Source: a virus
Reading direction: 5' to 3' (one strand)
IMG/VR virus record: IMGVR_UViG_3300005914_000117
Span: 1 to 22,252 of that record
Length of the DNA: 22,252 nt
Notes under the pieces: generated by a model
Database searches by the model: none
Seen by the model: the letters and a program-made list of their open reading frames with translations, nothing else
Told to the model about the DNA's origin: nothing
Part shown: in pieces, positions 1 to 6,901 of the stretch
Layout: each line of letters begins with the position of its first letter
Numbering within the stretch: the stretch's first letter is position 1
Translations under genes and position numbers: made by a program

Positions 1-543
1 GATGATGAAAGTAATTTACACCACTCTTATTCAGATGAATTGAACCCAAAATTTGAAAAAGTAGATTATGATAAAGTAGGGTTAATAGATGTATATTATA
101 AAATTTTTGATAATTTTTGTAATAATACTTTAAAAACAAAAGACAGGTTTTCTTGGGAATATCAAATAGAAAATTATACAGCTTCTAATAAAAATCAATA
201 TTTCAGATCACATCATCATCTGCCTAAAGCTGATTTTTCTAGTGTACATTATATAAAATTTGATAAAACTCAGCATGAAAAAACTAATTTTTTTAATCAT
301 AATGATTTTAGTTCATATTCTCAATTTTTAAGTAAAGGACTTTATGATGTATCAGATGAATCAGTACCAGAAAATTCATATTTATATGAAACTTGGAAAT
401 TTACAGTAGAAGAAGATGACCTTGTAATTTTTCCTGCTGCTTTAAAGCATGAAGTACAAAAAGGAAGAGTTAACGCAGATAAATTAAGGATAACAGTTTC
501 TACTAATTTAATGATTAATAGTCCTAATAGAGAAACTAAATAA
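1..543 (+). CDS. 2OG-Fe(II) oxygenase-like protein, 5' truncated by window edge
   Basis: The frame is open from base 1, so this is the C-terminal 180 codons of a longer gene; a TTG at 40-42 could initiate but nothing favours it. The layout is that of the phage 2OG-Fe(II) oxygenase family. There is a His cluster (three His codons at 211-219) followed by a beta-rich stretch, then the motif LVIFPAALKHEV with the distal His codon at 448-450, then an Arg codon at 487-489 (LRITVSTN) as the likely 2-oxoglutarate carboxylate ligand. The first motif is HHH rather than the usual HxD or HxH, so metal binding is plausible but less certain than in the three paralogues in this window. Such enzymes hydroxylate proteins, nucleic acids or small molecules using Fe(II), O2 and 2-oxoglutarate; the substrate is unknown. 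Another 2OG oxygenase gene follows after 3 bp. Confidence 0.6.
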   Translation, partial: DDESNLHHSYSDELNPKFEKVDYDKVGLIDVYYKIFDNFCNNTLKTKDRFSWEYQIENYTASNKNQYFRSHHHLPKADFSSVHYIKFDKTQHEKTNFFNHNDFSSYSQFLSKGLYDVSDESVPENSYLYETWKFTVEEDDLVIFPAALKHEVQKGRVNADKLRITVSTNLMINSPNRETK

Positions 544-546
544 TAC

Positions 547-1146
547 ATGCGTTATAAAACTTTTAAAGATGGTGCACAGATACATACTTGGTTTCCAAAA
601 AGTGTGTATGTAATGAAAGACTTTCAGAGTGTAGATGCTTGTTTAGATTATAGTACAAGCTTAAGTGATTTAGGCATAGAATTAAAAAGAGAATACTTCC
701 AAGTGGATACTTCTCATAGTGTTGGTAAACTACATACACAAAGTAGATTTACAAATTTATTTGATGATATTATGAAACATTGTAAAGCATATGCTTTGAC
801 ATATGGTTATAATGAAAAGCATTTGGAACAATTAGAATTTGGCGACACTTGGTTTAATAAGAGTAAACCTGGTGATTTTTTGTATAAACATATTCACCCA
901 AACTCATTATTCAGTGGTGCATTTTATGTGAAAGCAAACAAAGACGACTATATAACTTTTTACAAAGAGGACGACATGACAACGCCAACAACAGAAGATA
1001 CAGAATTGTCTATTGGTAGTTATTCATATCCTTGCGAAACTGGTAATCTTATGATTTTTAAAAGTAATTTAAATCATAGTACAAATATTCAACAAGGAGA
1101 GGAAAAGATTGTAATAAGTTTTAATTGCTTTCTTAAAATACTATAA
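547..1146 (+). CDS. 2OG-Fe(II) oxygenase (phage PF13759-like)
   Basis: This is a 199-residue protein. The C-terminal half carries the double-stranded beta-helix signature: W102-F-N, then KHIHPNSLFSGAFYV with H115 and H117 as proximal iron ligands, then GNLMIFKSNLNHST with H177 as distal ligand, and finally EEKIVISFN. The position that is normally Arg (eRisisFN) is Lys187 here, which could still hold the 2-oxoglutarate carboxylate. The N-terminal ~95 residues (WFPKSVYV...) match the usual lead-in of this phage family. The start is ATG 547, three bases after the previous stop, with only a weak purine-rich stretch upstream, suggesting coupled translation. The stop overlaps the next ATG (TAATG). 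The substrate is unknown. In T4-like marine phages these genes are common and usually only assigned as generic oxygenases. Confidence 0.8.
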   Translation: MRYKTFKDGAQIHTWFPKSVYVMKDFQSVDACLDYSTSLSDLGIELKREYFQVDTSHSVGKLHTQSRFTNLFDDIMKHCKAYALTYGYNEKHLEQLEFGDTWFNKSKPGDFLYKHIHPNSLFSGAFYVKANKDDYITFYKEDDMTTPTTEDTELSIGSYSYPCETGNLMIFKSNLNHSTNIQQGEEKIVISFNCFLKIL

Positions 1147-2096
1147 TGTTCTTAACAATCTTAACATTTTTATCAGCCATAACAATATCTATTATTGCGG
1201 CTGGTTATTCAATCATAGGTCTAGCGACATTGTTCGCTGGTGCTGTGATACCAATTATTATGATGGGTTCAGCACTAGAAGTTGGTAAGTTAGTAGCGGC
1301 CAGTTGGTTATATCACAATTGGGATAGTAATGTACCACGACTACTTAAAGCATATCTATTCTCTGCTATTATAATTTTAATCTTTATTACATCTATGGGT
1401 ATCTTTGGGTTTCTATCTAAAGCACACCTAGATCAAGTTAAACCAACATCAAGTAATAATATCAAAATAGAATTAATAGACAATCAAATTAAATCACAAC
1501 AACTTATTATAGATAGAGCACAAAAGACATTAACACTATTAGACAAGGCATTAGAGGTTTATATTGATAAAGAATTTGTGACTAGAGGTCTAAAAGAGAG
1601 AAGAAAACAAGAGCCAGAAAGATTAGAATTAAACACAGCAATCAAAGAAGCAAGTAATGAGATTGGTAAACTATCCGAAGAAAAGGGTACATTAAGTTTA
1701 GAACAGAATAAGATAGAGGCAGAAGTAGGACCTATCAAATATGTGGCAGAGTTAATCTATGGTGAGAACGCTGAAGATAATTTTGATAGTGCTGTTCGTA
1801 TTGTAATATTGATACTCATATTTGTATTTGACCCACTAGCTGTACTTCTATTAATCGCTGCGAACATATCATTAAGACAGTGGAAGATGAAAAGAAATTT
1901 AATTAAAGATGAAAAGAAAGAAAATTTAGAGCAGAAAATAGAGAAGGCTGAAGCAAAGGCAGATCGTTTTAAGAAAAAGAGTAGAGATTATAAAAAACTA
2001 GTGACTAAATTTGGTGAGTTTAAAGATATGTCACCAGATGAAATAAAACTAAAACTGGACCAAATATATGACTGGAATGACAAGACTAGTAAGTAG
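1146..2096 (+). CDS. Polytopic membrane protein with long coiled-coil domain
   Basis: The protein has 316 residues. Hydrophobic segments lie at about residues 3-24, 24-41, 67-91 and 218-239. Between the third and fourth is a long, highly charged helical stretch (about 105-200) with heptad-like Leu/Ile spacing, and a second Lys/Glu-rich coiled coil fills about 250-305. Three closely spaced helices, a large coiled-coil loop, a fourth helix and a charged tail make it an inner-membrane protein of the infected cell. No enzyme motif is visible. Similar proteins occur in marine T4-like phages as unassigned membrane proteins. Its ATG overlaps the stop of the oxygenase gene before it, and its 3' end overlaps a small lipoprotein gene. 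A role in lysis, superinfection exclusion or envelope remodelling is possible but not shown by sequence. Confidence 0.7.
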   Translation: MFLTILTFLSAITISIIAAGYSIIGLATLFAGAVIPIIMMGSALEVGKLVAASWLYHNWDSNVPRLLKAYLFSAIIILIFITSMGIFGFLSKAHLDQVKPTSSNNIKIELIDNQIKSQQLIIDRAQKTLTLLDKALEVYIDKEFVTRGLKERRKQEPERLELNTAIKEASNEIGKLSEEKGTLSLEQNKIEAEVGPIKYVAELIYGENAEDNFDSAVRIVILILIFVFDPLAVLLLIAANISLRQWKMKRNLIKDEKKENLEQKIEKAEAKADRFKKKSRDYKKLVTKFGEFKDMSPDEIKLKLDQIYDWNDKTSK

Positions 2097-2238
2097 CATA
2101 TTTTTAGTGTTGATTCTATCGGGTTGTATGAAATCCCATTGTGTCGCACCTAATGAATGTGTGAAGTCACTAGATAAGAAGAATACATTTAGTCTATTCA
2201 GAACGATAATTACAAATGGTTCAAACCTTGGAAAGTAG
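2068..2238 (+). CDS. Small lipoprotein (56 aa)
   Basis: This short ORF starts at ATG 2068 (alternative in-frame ATG 2077) inside the 3' end of the membrane-protein gene and stops at TAG 2236-2238. It has a short basic N-terminus (TGMTRLV), a hydrophobic core (SSIFLVLIL) and a textbook lipobox LSGC, with the acylated Cys at residue 20. About 36 mature residues follow, containing two more Cys. It would be exported, lipidated and anchored in a membrane. Small phage lipoproteins can be outer-membrane spanins or exclusion/immunity proteins. The overlap with an envelope protein gene fits a joint function, but the partner is not a classic single-pass inner-membrane spanin. A sigma70 promoter begins 3 bp after the stop. 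Confidence 0.7.
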   Translation: MTGMTRLVSSIFLVLILSGCMKSHCVAPNECVKSLDKKNTFSLFRTIITNGSNLGK

Positions 2239-2240
2239 GG

Positions 2241-2269
2241 TTGACAAAGGCGATAAAAAGTGATATAAT
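2241..2269 (+). promoter_or_regulatory. Sigma70 promoter P1
   Basis: TTGACA at 2241-2246 and TATAAT at 2264-2269 are separated by exactly 17 bp, with an extended -10 TG at 2261-2262. Both hexamers match consensus. It sits between the lipoprotein stop and the next gene, whose ATG at 2293 has a strong GGAGGG at 2281-2286. It should be read by unmodified host RNA polymerase early in infection. Confidence 0.9.
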
Positions 2270-2292
2270 GAAACAACTATGGAGGGTATATT

Positions 2293-2475
2293 ATGCTAGA
2301 TGATCTTATGATGGTGAAACACCTAACGGCAATTCAAATAAAAAGAATATCAAACGCTGAGAAAGCTTGTAAGAACGCTATAAACAACGAGTGGAAAGAA
2401 CTCTGGTTTAATGTGTTTAGAAAGTTATGTACAAAATACAACTGTACAGATTATTTTAAAAAGGTAATGCACTAA
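2293..2475 (+). CDS. Hypothetical protein (60 aa)
   Basis: This is a small, basic, mostly helical protein with three Cys (CKNA, LCTKYNCTD). It is the first gene after promoter P1. The start at ATG 2293 is supported by a strong ribosome site, GGAGGG, 6 bases upstream. Its stop TAA shares its final A with the ATG of the next gene (TAATG), so the two are probably coupled. No family is recognised. Its place directly behind a strong early promoter suggests an early host-takeover role; this is inference from position only. Confidence 0.7.
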   Translation: MLDDLMMVKHLTAIQIKRISNAEKACKNAINNEWKELWFNVFRKLCTKYNCTDYFKKVMH

Positions 2476-3038
2476 TGAATATTTTTTATGTACACAAAGA
2501 CCCTGTGAAGTCAGCAAAGATGTTGATTGATAAGCATGTAGTAAAAATGATTATAGAATCAGCACAAATGTTATCTACTGCTCACAGAATACTTGATGGT
2601 GAACAATATGAAGATAGAACTAAATCTAATAGAAGAATTAAAAGATGGCGACTAAAGAATAAAGAACATGAAGATATAATCTACAAAGCCTCTCATGTAA
2701 AACACCCTAGTACAATATGGGTTATGGCATCAGCATACAATTACTATTGGTTATACAATCACATGGTTGCATTGAATGATGAATTTAAATTAAGATACAA
2801 TCACACAGTAGATCATATGACAATTAGAAAATTAGGTATTATACTTCGTAATCCACCTAAAAATATATCTCTAAATACAGTAAGAACAGATCCAACACCA
2901 GCAATGCCTGATGAGTGTAAGATACCTGGCGATGTAGTTGGCTCGTATAGAAAGTATTATGTTATGAAGAAAAAAGATATGGCTTCTTGGAAAGCACCAG
3001 CACAACCACCGAAGTGGTATACAGATGCCATTATATAA
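2475..3038 (+). CDS. Conserved T4-like phage protein, DNA-repair-like features uncertain
   Basis: The 187-residue protein opens MNIFYVHKDPVKSAKMLIDK, continues with HVVKMIIESAQML, and later has HPSTIWV, NYYWLYNH, an E-x-x-x-RYNH element, a Pro-rich segment ending PAMPDE, and VVGSYRKYYVMKKKDMASW...PPKWY near the C-terminus. I recognise this layout from a protein widespread in T4-like and other phages and usually left as hypothetical. The conserved His/Lys/Glu (DKHVVKM..E) and HP-x-x-x-W elements look like an active site. Some features (HP..W, E...RY, a C-terminal YYR/W-rich helix) loosely recall pyrimidine-dimer glycosylases of the T4 DenV type, but I cannot support that assignment. It overlaps the next gene by 14 bp. 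Confidence 0.65.
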   Translation: MNIFYVHKDPVKSAKMLIDKHVVKMIIESAQMLSTAHRILDGEQYEDRTKSNRRIKRWRLKNKEHEDIIYKASHVKHPSTIWVMASAYNYYWLYNHMVALNDEFKLRYNHTVDHMTIRKLGIILRNPPKNISLNTVRTDPTPAMPDECKIPGDVVGSYRKYYVMKKKDMASWKAPAQPPKWYTDAII

Positions 3039-3699
3039 ACAAGGACATAAAACAATTTACCAAATACATATACCACGAACAGGTGGCAGATATGTTAGAG
3101 ATTTGTTAAAACGAAATAAGTTTAATGTCACAGGTTGGGACTTTACAGAAAAGCATGTAGAAGCTGGTGTAGAGATACCACACTTACATTATGATTTGTT
3201 TAGACGATTAACTTTACCTGAAGATACACATTACTTTTCTGTATTAAGAAATCCAATAGAAAGATTTAAAGCTTGTTGTTCTCATACAAGTTATTTCAAT
3301 AATTTTTGGGAAACAAAGTATTGGAAGAACCCAAATGTATTTTTAAATGAAATGACTTCATATGAAAGCTTTGTAAAAACAATAGAATACAGAAATGAGC
3401 TTTTACAGATAAATGCATTTAGTCCACAAAAGATATTCTTACACCCTAATACAAAGTTATGGAAGTTTGAACATGGATTTGCTCAAGCATTTTGTGAGTG
3501 GTTTAGTAAAACTTTTGATTGTAATATAGTGGTAAAAGATATACTTCAAATGTATGCACCACCAGTATCACCATCAATGAAAATGGAAGATTCGTTTGAT
3601 AACAAGATACAAGTACAATTAACAAAAGAAATAGAAGGCTATATAAGTAAATACTATGAAGATGATTTTAATTTATGGAATAGCATTGACAAACAATAA
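3025..3699 (+). CDS. Sulfotransferase-like protein
   Basis: The protein has 224 residues. Near the N-terminus, IYQIHIPRTGGRYVRDLL (11-28) matches the 5'-phosphosulfate-binding loop of PAPS-dependent sulfotransferases (P-K/R-T-G/A-G-T/R). YFSVLRNPIERFKACCSH (70-87) matches the 3'-phosphate-binding element, with Arg75 and the RNP-x-x-R-F signature of the Sulfotransfer_2/heparan-sulfotransferase group. The expected chemistry is transfer of sulfate from PAPS to a hydroxyl or amino group, probably on a glycan or other surface molecule; the acceptor is unknown. The start ATG 3025 overlaps the upstream gene by 14 bp. The 3' end holds the -35 element of promoter P2. Genes of this kind occur sporadically in marine phages and may alter host or virion surface glycans. 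Confidence 0.75.
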   Translation: MPLYKQGHKTIYQIHIPRTGGRYVRDLLKRNKFNVTGWDFTEKHVEAGVEIPHLHYDLFRRLTLPEDTHYFSVLRNPIERFKACCSHTSYFNNFWETKYWKNPNVFLNEMTSYESFVKTIEYRNELLQINAFSPQKIFLHPNTKLWKFEHGFAQAFCEWFSKTFDCNIVVKDILQMYAPPVSPSMKMEDSFDNKIQVQLTKEIEGYISKYYEDDFNLWNSIDKQ

Positions 3700-3714
3700 A
3701 AAGAGTGATACAAT
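3686..3714 (+). promoter_or_regulatory. Sigma70 promoter P2, overlapping a gene end and a gene start
   Basis: TTGACA at 3686-3691, a 17-bp spacer, and TACAAT at 3709-3714 with an extended -10 TG at 3706-3707. The -35 lies in the last codons of the sulfotransferase gene and the -10 abuts the ATG at 3715. Transcripts would therefore begin a few bases inside the next ORF. Confidence 0.8.
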
Positions 3715-3906
3715 ATGAGTACAAAATGGGACGGAAAGTCTAGGCCATCTAATAAGGCATATGAAGAAAGCTGGAATAGAATATTTAAAACTAATCCAGT
3801 TGCTAAAGAAGTTAGAACGCCAAAGTACAAACCAAAAGTTGTAGAAAATAAGAAGAAATACAATAGAAAAAAGAAAGAGAAGTACGATACATGGATATGG
3901 ACATAA
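3715..3906 (+). CDS. Small basic hypothetical protein (63 aa)
   Basis: The sequence is very rich in Lys and Arg, with a Lys/Arg-dense run at about residues 42-57 (KPKVVENKKKYNRKKKEKY) and a C-terminal WIWT. The charge suggests nucleic-acid or ribosome binding, but no domain is recognised. AAAAAGAG at 3697-3704 can serve as ribosome site for messages arriving from upstream. The promoter P2 -10 element ends at the base before the ATG, so messages made at P2 would lack this start codon; translation from upstream read-through is needed for the full protein. Confidence 0.6.
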   Translation: MSTKWDGKSRPSNKAYEESWNRIFKTNPVAKEVRTPKYKPKVVENKKKYNRKKKEKYDTWIWT

Positions 3907-3915
3907 GGATATAAT

Positions 3916-4062
3916 ATGGATTATGAAGCAATGGAAAAAATGTCTTTAGAAGAATCTAAAAGACAAACAAAAGAGCGCAAAGAAGAAGGCAAAAATATGC
4001 TACGACCATTTACCTTTGATGAGAAAAAAATATTATGGGATGGTTGTAAAGACCCAAAGTAA
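3916..4062 (+). CDS. Small hypothetical protein (48 aa)
   Basis: The ORF runs from ATG 3916 to TAA 4060-4062. AAGGAT at 3905-3910 is a fair ribosome site and the next gene's ATG follows directly at 4063. The product is highly charged (ESKRQTKERKEEG) in the first half and ends with a hydrophobic/aromatic part (LRPFTFDEKKILWDGC). No family is recognised. The tight packing and ribosome site argue that it is a real gene. It is the first complete ORF that a transcript from promoter P2 would carry. Confidence 0.6.
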   Translation: MDYEAMEKMSLEESKRQTKERKEEGKNMLRPFTFDEKKILWDGCKDPK

Positions 4063-4641
4063 ATGATTCATAAATTAAGATTACCTGATGAAGTTATAAC
4101 AGAGATAGAGAATTGGAAGGTAGAGTGTGATAAGATTAAAAACTCACCTTTAAAAGGTTTAAGAGAACACGATAACTATGGTACTAATACAAATGCTTAT
4201 CAATGTAGTGTACCATCTAACTTAATAGCAGATAGTTTTTGGTTAGCGTTTACTCTAAGGTCTTGTGCTGAACTATTTGGTGGTAATCATAGAAACTACT
4301 ACATAAGAAAATGGAACGGACACTTTGATGGTTATGATATATGGATAAATTATTCTAATAAAGGTAATTATAATCCAACACATAATCATGCTGGTAAAGT
4401 ATCTGGTGTGATATACTTAAACAATGAAGATGAAACGATTTTTACAGAATCTAAATATAGATACAAAGGAACAAAAGGTGATATGATATTGTTCCCTGCT
4501 GACACACTTCACGGTGTAGATAGACAAACAAAAGAATATGAAAGAATAACCTTTGCTTTCAATATAGAGTACAAGGATCCAGTGTTTGCTGAAGATGAAC
4601 AATTATTACAAAAACTAATAAAAGGAGAATATAATGGCTGA
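4063..4641 (+). CDS. 2OG-Fe(II) oxygenase (phage PF13759-like)
   Basis: This 192-residue protein carries all expected ligands. THNHAGKVSGVIYL gives the iron pair H107 and H109, GDMILFPADTLHGV gives the distal H150, and YERITFAFNI gives R161 for the 2-oxoglutarate carboxylate. DIWINYSNKGNYNPTH supplies the usual W-x-N strand before the first motif. It is a good match to the phage 2OG-Fe(II) oxygenase family and the cleanest of the four in the window. The start ATG 4063 follows directly on the previous TAA; the end overlaps the next gene by 8 bp, which carries its own AAGGAG site. The substrate is unknown. Confidence 0.85.
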   Translation: MIHKLRLPDEVITEIENWKVECDKIKNSPLKGLREHDNYGTNTNAYQCSVPSNLIADSFWLAFTLRSCAELFGGNHRNYYIRKWNGHFDGYDIWINYSNKGNYNPTHNHAGKVSGVIYLNNEDETIFTESKYRYKGTKGDMILFPADTLHGVDRQTKEYERITFAFNIEYKDPVFAEDEQLLQKLIKGEYNG

Positions 4642-4870
4642 ATATAATAGAAAAAATATGTTAGAAGCAATAGAAGAACATGCTAAAGGACATATTGAAA
4701 AGCATAAAATGAATGTAGAGATTGCTTTAAAAAATAGTATGATGATTGGGGAACACCCTGATGTAATGGAAACTGTTGAAAAGGAATTAAAAGTAATTGC
4801 TGAGTATGATGACCAACTAGAAGTTATCAAAAAGTATTTTAAACAAGACCCATTGAAACCAATTAGTTAA
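4634..4870 (+). CDS. Conserved phage hypothetical protein (78 aa)
   Basis: The protein is acidic and all-helical in appearance (MLEAIEEHAKGHIEKHKMNVEIALKN...). The start ATG 4634 is backed by AAAGGAGAA at 4620-4628. The 5' end overlaps the oxygenase gene by 8 bp and the 3' end shares one base with the next gene (TAATG). Proteins of this size and character recur next to the following two genes in marine T4-like phages; none has an assigned role to my knowledge. Confidence 0.65.
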   Translation: MAEYNRKNMLEAIEEHAKGHIEKHKMNVEIALKNSMMIGEHPDVMETVEKELKVIAEYDDQLEVIKKYFKQDPLKPIS

Positions 4871-5184
4871 TGCCAATATATACATTTTACAATAAGAGAA
4901 GTAAAAAGGAATGGGACGATATGATGACCATGTCTGAAATGGAAGAATATCTTGCTAAGAATAAACACATAACGCAGGTCCTTCAACCCATAAATATAGT
5001 AAGTGGTGTACAAGGCATGGGAACATACAAGTCCGACAGTGGTTGGAAAGATAATATGAGTAGAATTGCTGAAGCACACCCTAATAGTCCACTTGCTGCT
5101 AGATACGGAAAAAAAGATACTAAAAAAATAAAAACTGAACAGGCTATGGCTAAAAACAGAAGACGAATAAGAGGAAAAAAGTAA
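4870..5184 (+). CDS. Conserved T4-like marine phage protein, FmdB-like without cysteines
   Basis: The 104-residue protein starts MPIYTFYNKRSKKEWDDMM and contains NIVSGVQGM, a GWKDNMSRIAEAHPNSPLA segment and a very basic tail (AKNRRRIRGKK). The plan (MPxYTF, then an acidic ruler helix, then V-x-G, then K-x-x-x-S-x-I-x-x-x-xP) resembles FmdB-type putative regulatory proteins found in phages, but the zinc-ribbon Cys residues are absent. The basic tail suggests nucleic-acid binding. The start shares the A of TAATG with the previous gene, and the end does the same with the next gene. Confidence 0.65.
   Translation: MPIYTFYNKRSKKEWDDMMTMSEMEEYLAKNKHITQVLQPINIVSGVQGMGTYKSDSGWKDNMSRIAEAHPNSPLAARYGKKDTKKIKTEQAMAKNRRRIRGKK
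4989..4996 (+). promoter_or_regulatory. Weak candidate late promoter (CATAAATA)
   Basis: CATAAATA at 4989-4996, one base from the T4 late -10 sequence TATAAATA, lies inside the preceding coding region. The 12 bases CATAAATATAGT recur exactly at 15745-15756 ahead of late tail genes. It could give late expression of the downstream 136-aa gene and the peptidase. Support is motif similarity only. Confidence 0.25.
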
Positions 5185-5594
5185 TGGCAGACATACCAGA
5201 TTACATGCGAGGGTTTGACCTTAATGAAGATTGGGGTATAACTCCAGTATCTTCTATACCTAAGGAAGAAGCAAAACCTACAATAGACAAAAAAGATATT
5301 GAGAAGATCGGTCAAAGTACCAACCTAGAAATAGCTAAAGTAAAGAATGATGTATCTTCTATTAAGTCTATGATGAACGAAATTATGCAGATAGTTGCAG
5401 AAAAAGATACTATCACAAAAGAAGTAAATAATGCTGATGTTGAAAAAAGATTTAAAGACATTGAAAAAATAGTATTACCATTTTTATATAATTTAAGTAA
5501 AAGTGAAGAGCCTTATATTCATTGGCCTAATAGAGGACCAATCATTAAGTCGCAAATTGAAAATTTACTCAAACTAACAAGAGGAAACAAATGA
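5184..5594 (+). CDS. Conserved T4-like marine phage protein with coiled coil (136 aa)
   Basis: The N-terminus (ADIPDYMRGFDLNEDWG) is followed by a Lys/Glu-rich coiled coil at about residues 35-95. The distinctive C-terminal segment YIHWPNRGPIIKSQI...LLKLTRG I recognise from unassigned proteins in marine T4-like phages. No catalytic motif is seen; a structural or scaffold-like role is possible. AGAGGAAAA just upstream serves as ribosome site, and the end overlaps the peptidase gene by 4 bp (ATGA), suggesting co-expression. Confidence 0.65.
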   Translation: MADIPDYMRGFDLNEDWGITPVSSIPKEEAKPTIDKKDIEKIGQSTNLEIAKVKNDVSSIKSMMNEIMQIVAEKDTITKEVNNADVEKRFKDIEKIVLPFLYNLSKSEEPYIHWPNRGPIIKSQIENLLKLTRGNK

Positions 5595-6061
5595 AACTAA
5601 GCAACAACTTTTCGCTTAAAGAAATGACTGCTTCTCAAACAGCAGACAGACACGGTATTAGTAATAATCCTAGCGAGGACCATATGGATAATTTAAAAAA
5701 ACTATGTGAGAATATACTACAACCAATTAGAGAACATTATGGTAAAGTAGTATCAGTATCTAGTGGCTACCGTTCACCAGAGTTATGTGTAAAGATTGGT
5801 TCAAGTTTAAAATCACAGCACGCCAAGGGCCAGGCGGCGGACTTTGAAATATTTGGTTTAGCAAATGCTGAACTAGCAAAATATATCATAGACAAATTAA
5901 ATTTTGACCAGTTGATATTGGAATTTCATAATCCAGAGGAACCTAATAGCGGTTGGATTCATTGTTCGTATAAGAATGATGAAGAAAATAGAAAACAAGT
6001 ATTAAGAGCATACAGAAATGATGATGGTAAGACGGTATATGAGCCGTATGACCCTAGTTGA
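5591..6061 (+). CDS. Peptidase M15-family zinc peptidase, probable endolysin
   Basis: This 156-residue protein has the M15 (D-Ala-D-Ala carboxypeptidase / L-Ala-D-Glu peptidase) signature. SSGYRSPELC (57-66) is followed by SQHAKGQAADFEI with zinc ligands H77 and D84, and then GWIHCSY with the third ligand H124. The N-terminal NFSLKEMTASQTA is the usual opening of the phage M15_3 group. The protein would cleave peptide cross-links of host peptidoglycan; with no signal peptide it needs a holin for release. It is a single domain without a cell-wall-binding module, usual for phages of Gram-negative hosts. The start overlaps the upstream gene (ATGA), and GAGGAAA upstream fits a ribosome site. After its TGA the same frame stays open for 26 more codons. 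Confidence 0.85.
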   Translation: MKLSNNFSLKEMTASQTADRHGISNNPSEDHMDNLKKLCENILQPIREHYGKVVSVSSGYRSPELCVKIGSSLKSQHAKGQAADFEIFGLANAELAKYIIDKLNFDQLILEFHNPEEPNSGWIHCSYKNDEENRKQVLRAYRNDDGKTVYEPYDPS

Positions 6062-6145
6062 GCTGTTGAAACTCTTAATAATGAAAAAGTAAAAGATAGA
6101 GAAAACCTTATATCCAAAATGATGGATTATAGGTCTATTTAAACA

Positions 6146-6174
6146 TTGACAAATACCTAATATTATGATATAAT
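6146..6174 (+). promoter_or_regulatory. Sigma70 promoter P3
   Basis: TTGACA at 6146-6151, a 17-bp spacer and TATAAT at 6169-6174 with an extended -10 TG at 6166-6167. It lies in the 144-bp gap between the peptidase and nuclease genes, 32 bp before the nuclease ATG, which has AAGGTG as ribosome site. It is the only clear signal in that gap. Confidence 0.9.
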
Positions 6175-6205
6175 ATAATGATACAATAAATGAAGGTGAA
6201 ATATT

Positions 6206-6901
6206 ATGACAAAAGAACAACGATTTAAATTTATAGACAATTTAGACACAAGTAAACTCCCAATAACTAAAGGTAAAAAAGTAGATGGTTTTCGTTTCTA
6301 TGATATAGACGGAAAGGCATATCCATCAATTACTACTGTATTAAGTATCCGTTCTAAAGAAGGAATAGAGAAGTGGCGTAATAGTATTGGTGAGAAAGTT
6401 GCCAATTGGGAAATGGGTAGAGCGGCTAGACGAGGTAAAGCAACTCACACACTTGTTGAACAATATATTAAGAATGAAACTCCAAGTATCAGAGATGTAC
6501 TTCCTCTAGGGTTATTCAGATTACTAAAACCATACATTGATCAAATTGATAACATACATTGTTTAGAAACAATTATGTATAGTAAACAATTGACTATCGC
6601 TGGTCAAGTTGACTGTATCGCTGAATATAATGGTAAGTTATCTGTAATAGATTTTAAAACAGCAAACAAAGAACGAAAAGAAGATTGGATTGAAAACTAC
6701 TTCTTACAAACAACTGCTTATGCAATTATGTATGAAGAAATGTTTGGCAAACCAATTGAACAAATTGTTATTTTACTTGCTGCTGAAGATGGTACTGTAC
6801 AATCATATACTAGAGATAAGAAAGAATACGCAGATAAATTAGGTGTTGCTATTCAGGATTTCTATAAGCATTACGAAAGTATTAATAAAGATAAGGTGTA
6901 A
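6206..6901 (+). CDS. PD-(D/E)XK family exonuclease (RecB/Cas4-like)
   Basis: The 231-residue protein carries the nuclease core in order: RRGKATHTLVE (H81, as in RecB-type nucleases), E121 in CLETIMYS, AGQVDCIAEY with D136, and VIDFKTANK with D149 and K151 (the D-x-K pair). The trailing FLQTTAYA (Q168, Y172) is the QxxxY motif of the RecB/Cas4 branch. The opening includes the typical YPSITTVL strand. It would act on DNA with Mg2+, probably as a replication/recombination exonuclease or in host DNA degradation. Such nucleases are found in marine T4-like phages. It is the first gene of the P3 transcript and its stop shares one base with the next ATG. Confidence 0.85.
   Translation: MTKEQRFKFIDNLDTSKLPITKGKKVDGFRFYDIDGKAYPSITTVLSIRSKEGIEKWRNSIGEKVANWEMGRAARRGKATHTLVEQYIKNETPSIRDVLPLGLFRLLKPYIDQIDNIHCLETIMYSKQLTIAGQVDCIAEYNGKLSVIDFKTANKERKEDWIENYFLQTTAYAIMYEEMFGKPIEQIVILLAAEDGTVQSYTRDKKEYADKLGVAIQDFYKHYESINKDKV

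Noticed and set aside
2218-2227. GGTTCAAACC resembling a tRNA T-arm
   Set aside because: No matching acceptor, D-arm or anticodon stem upstream; the sequence is coding in the lipoprotein ORF. No tRNA gene was found anywhere in the window.
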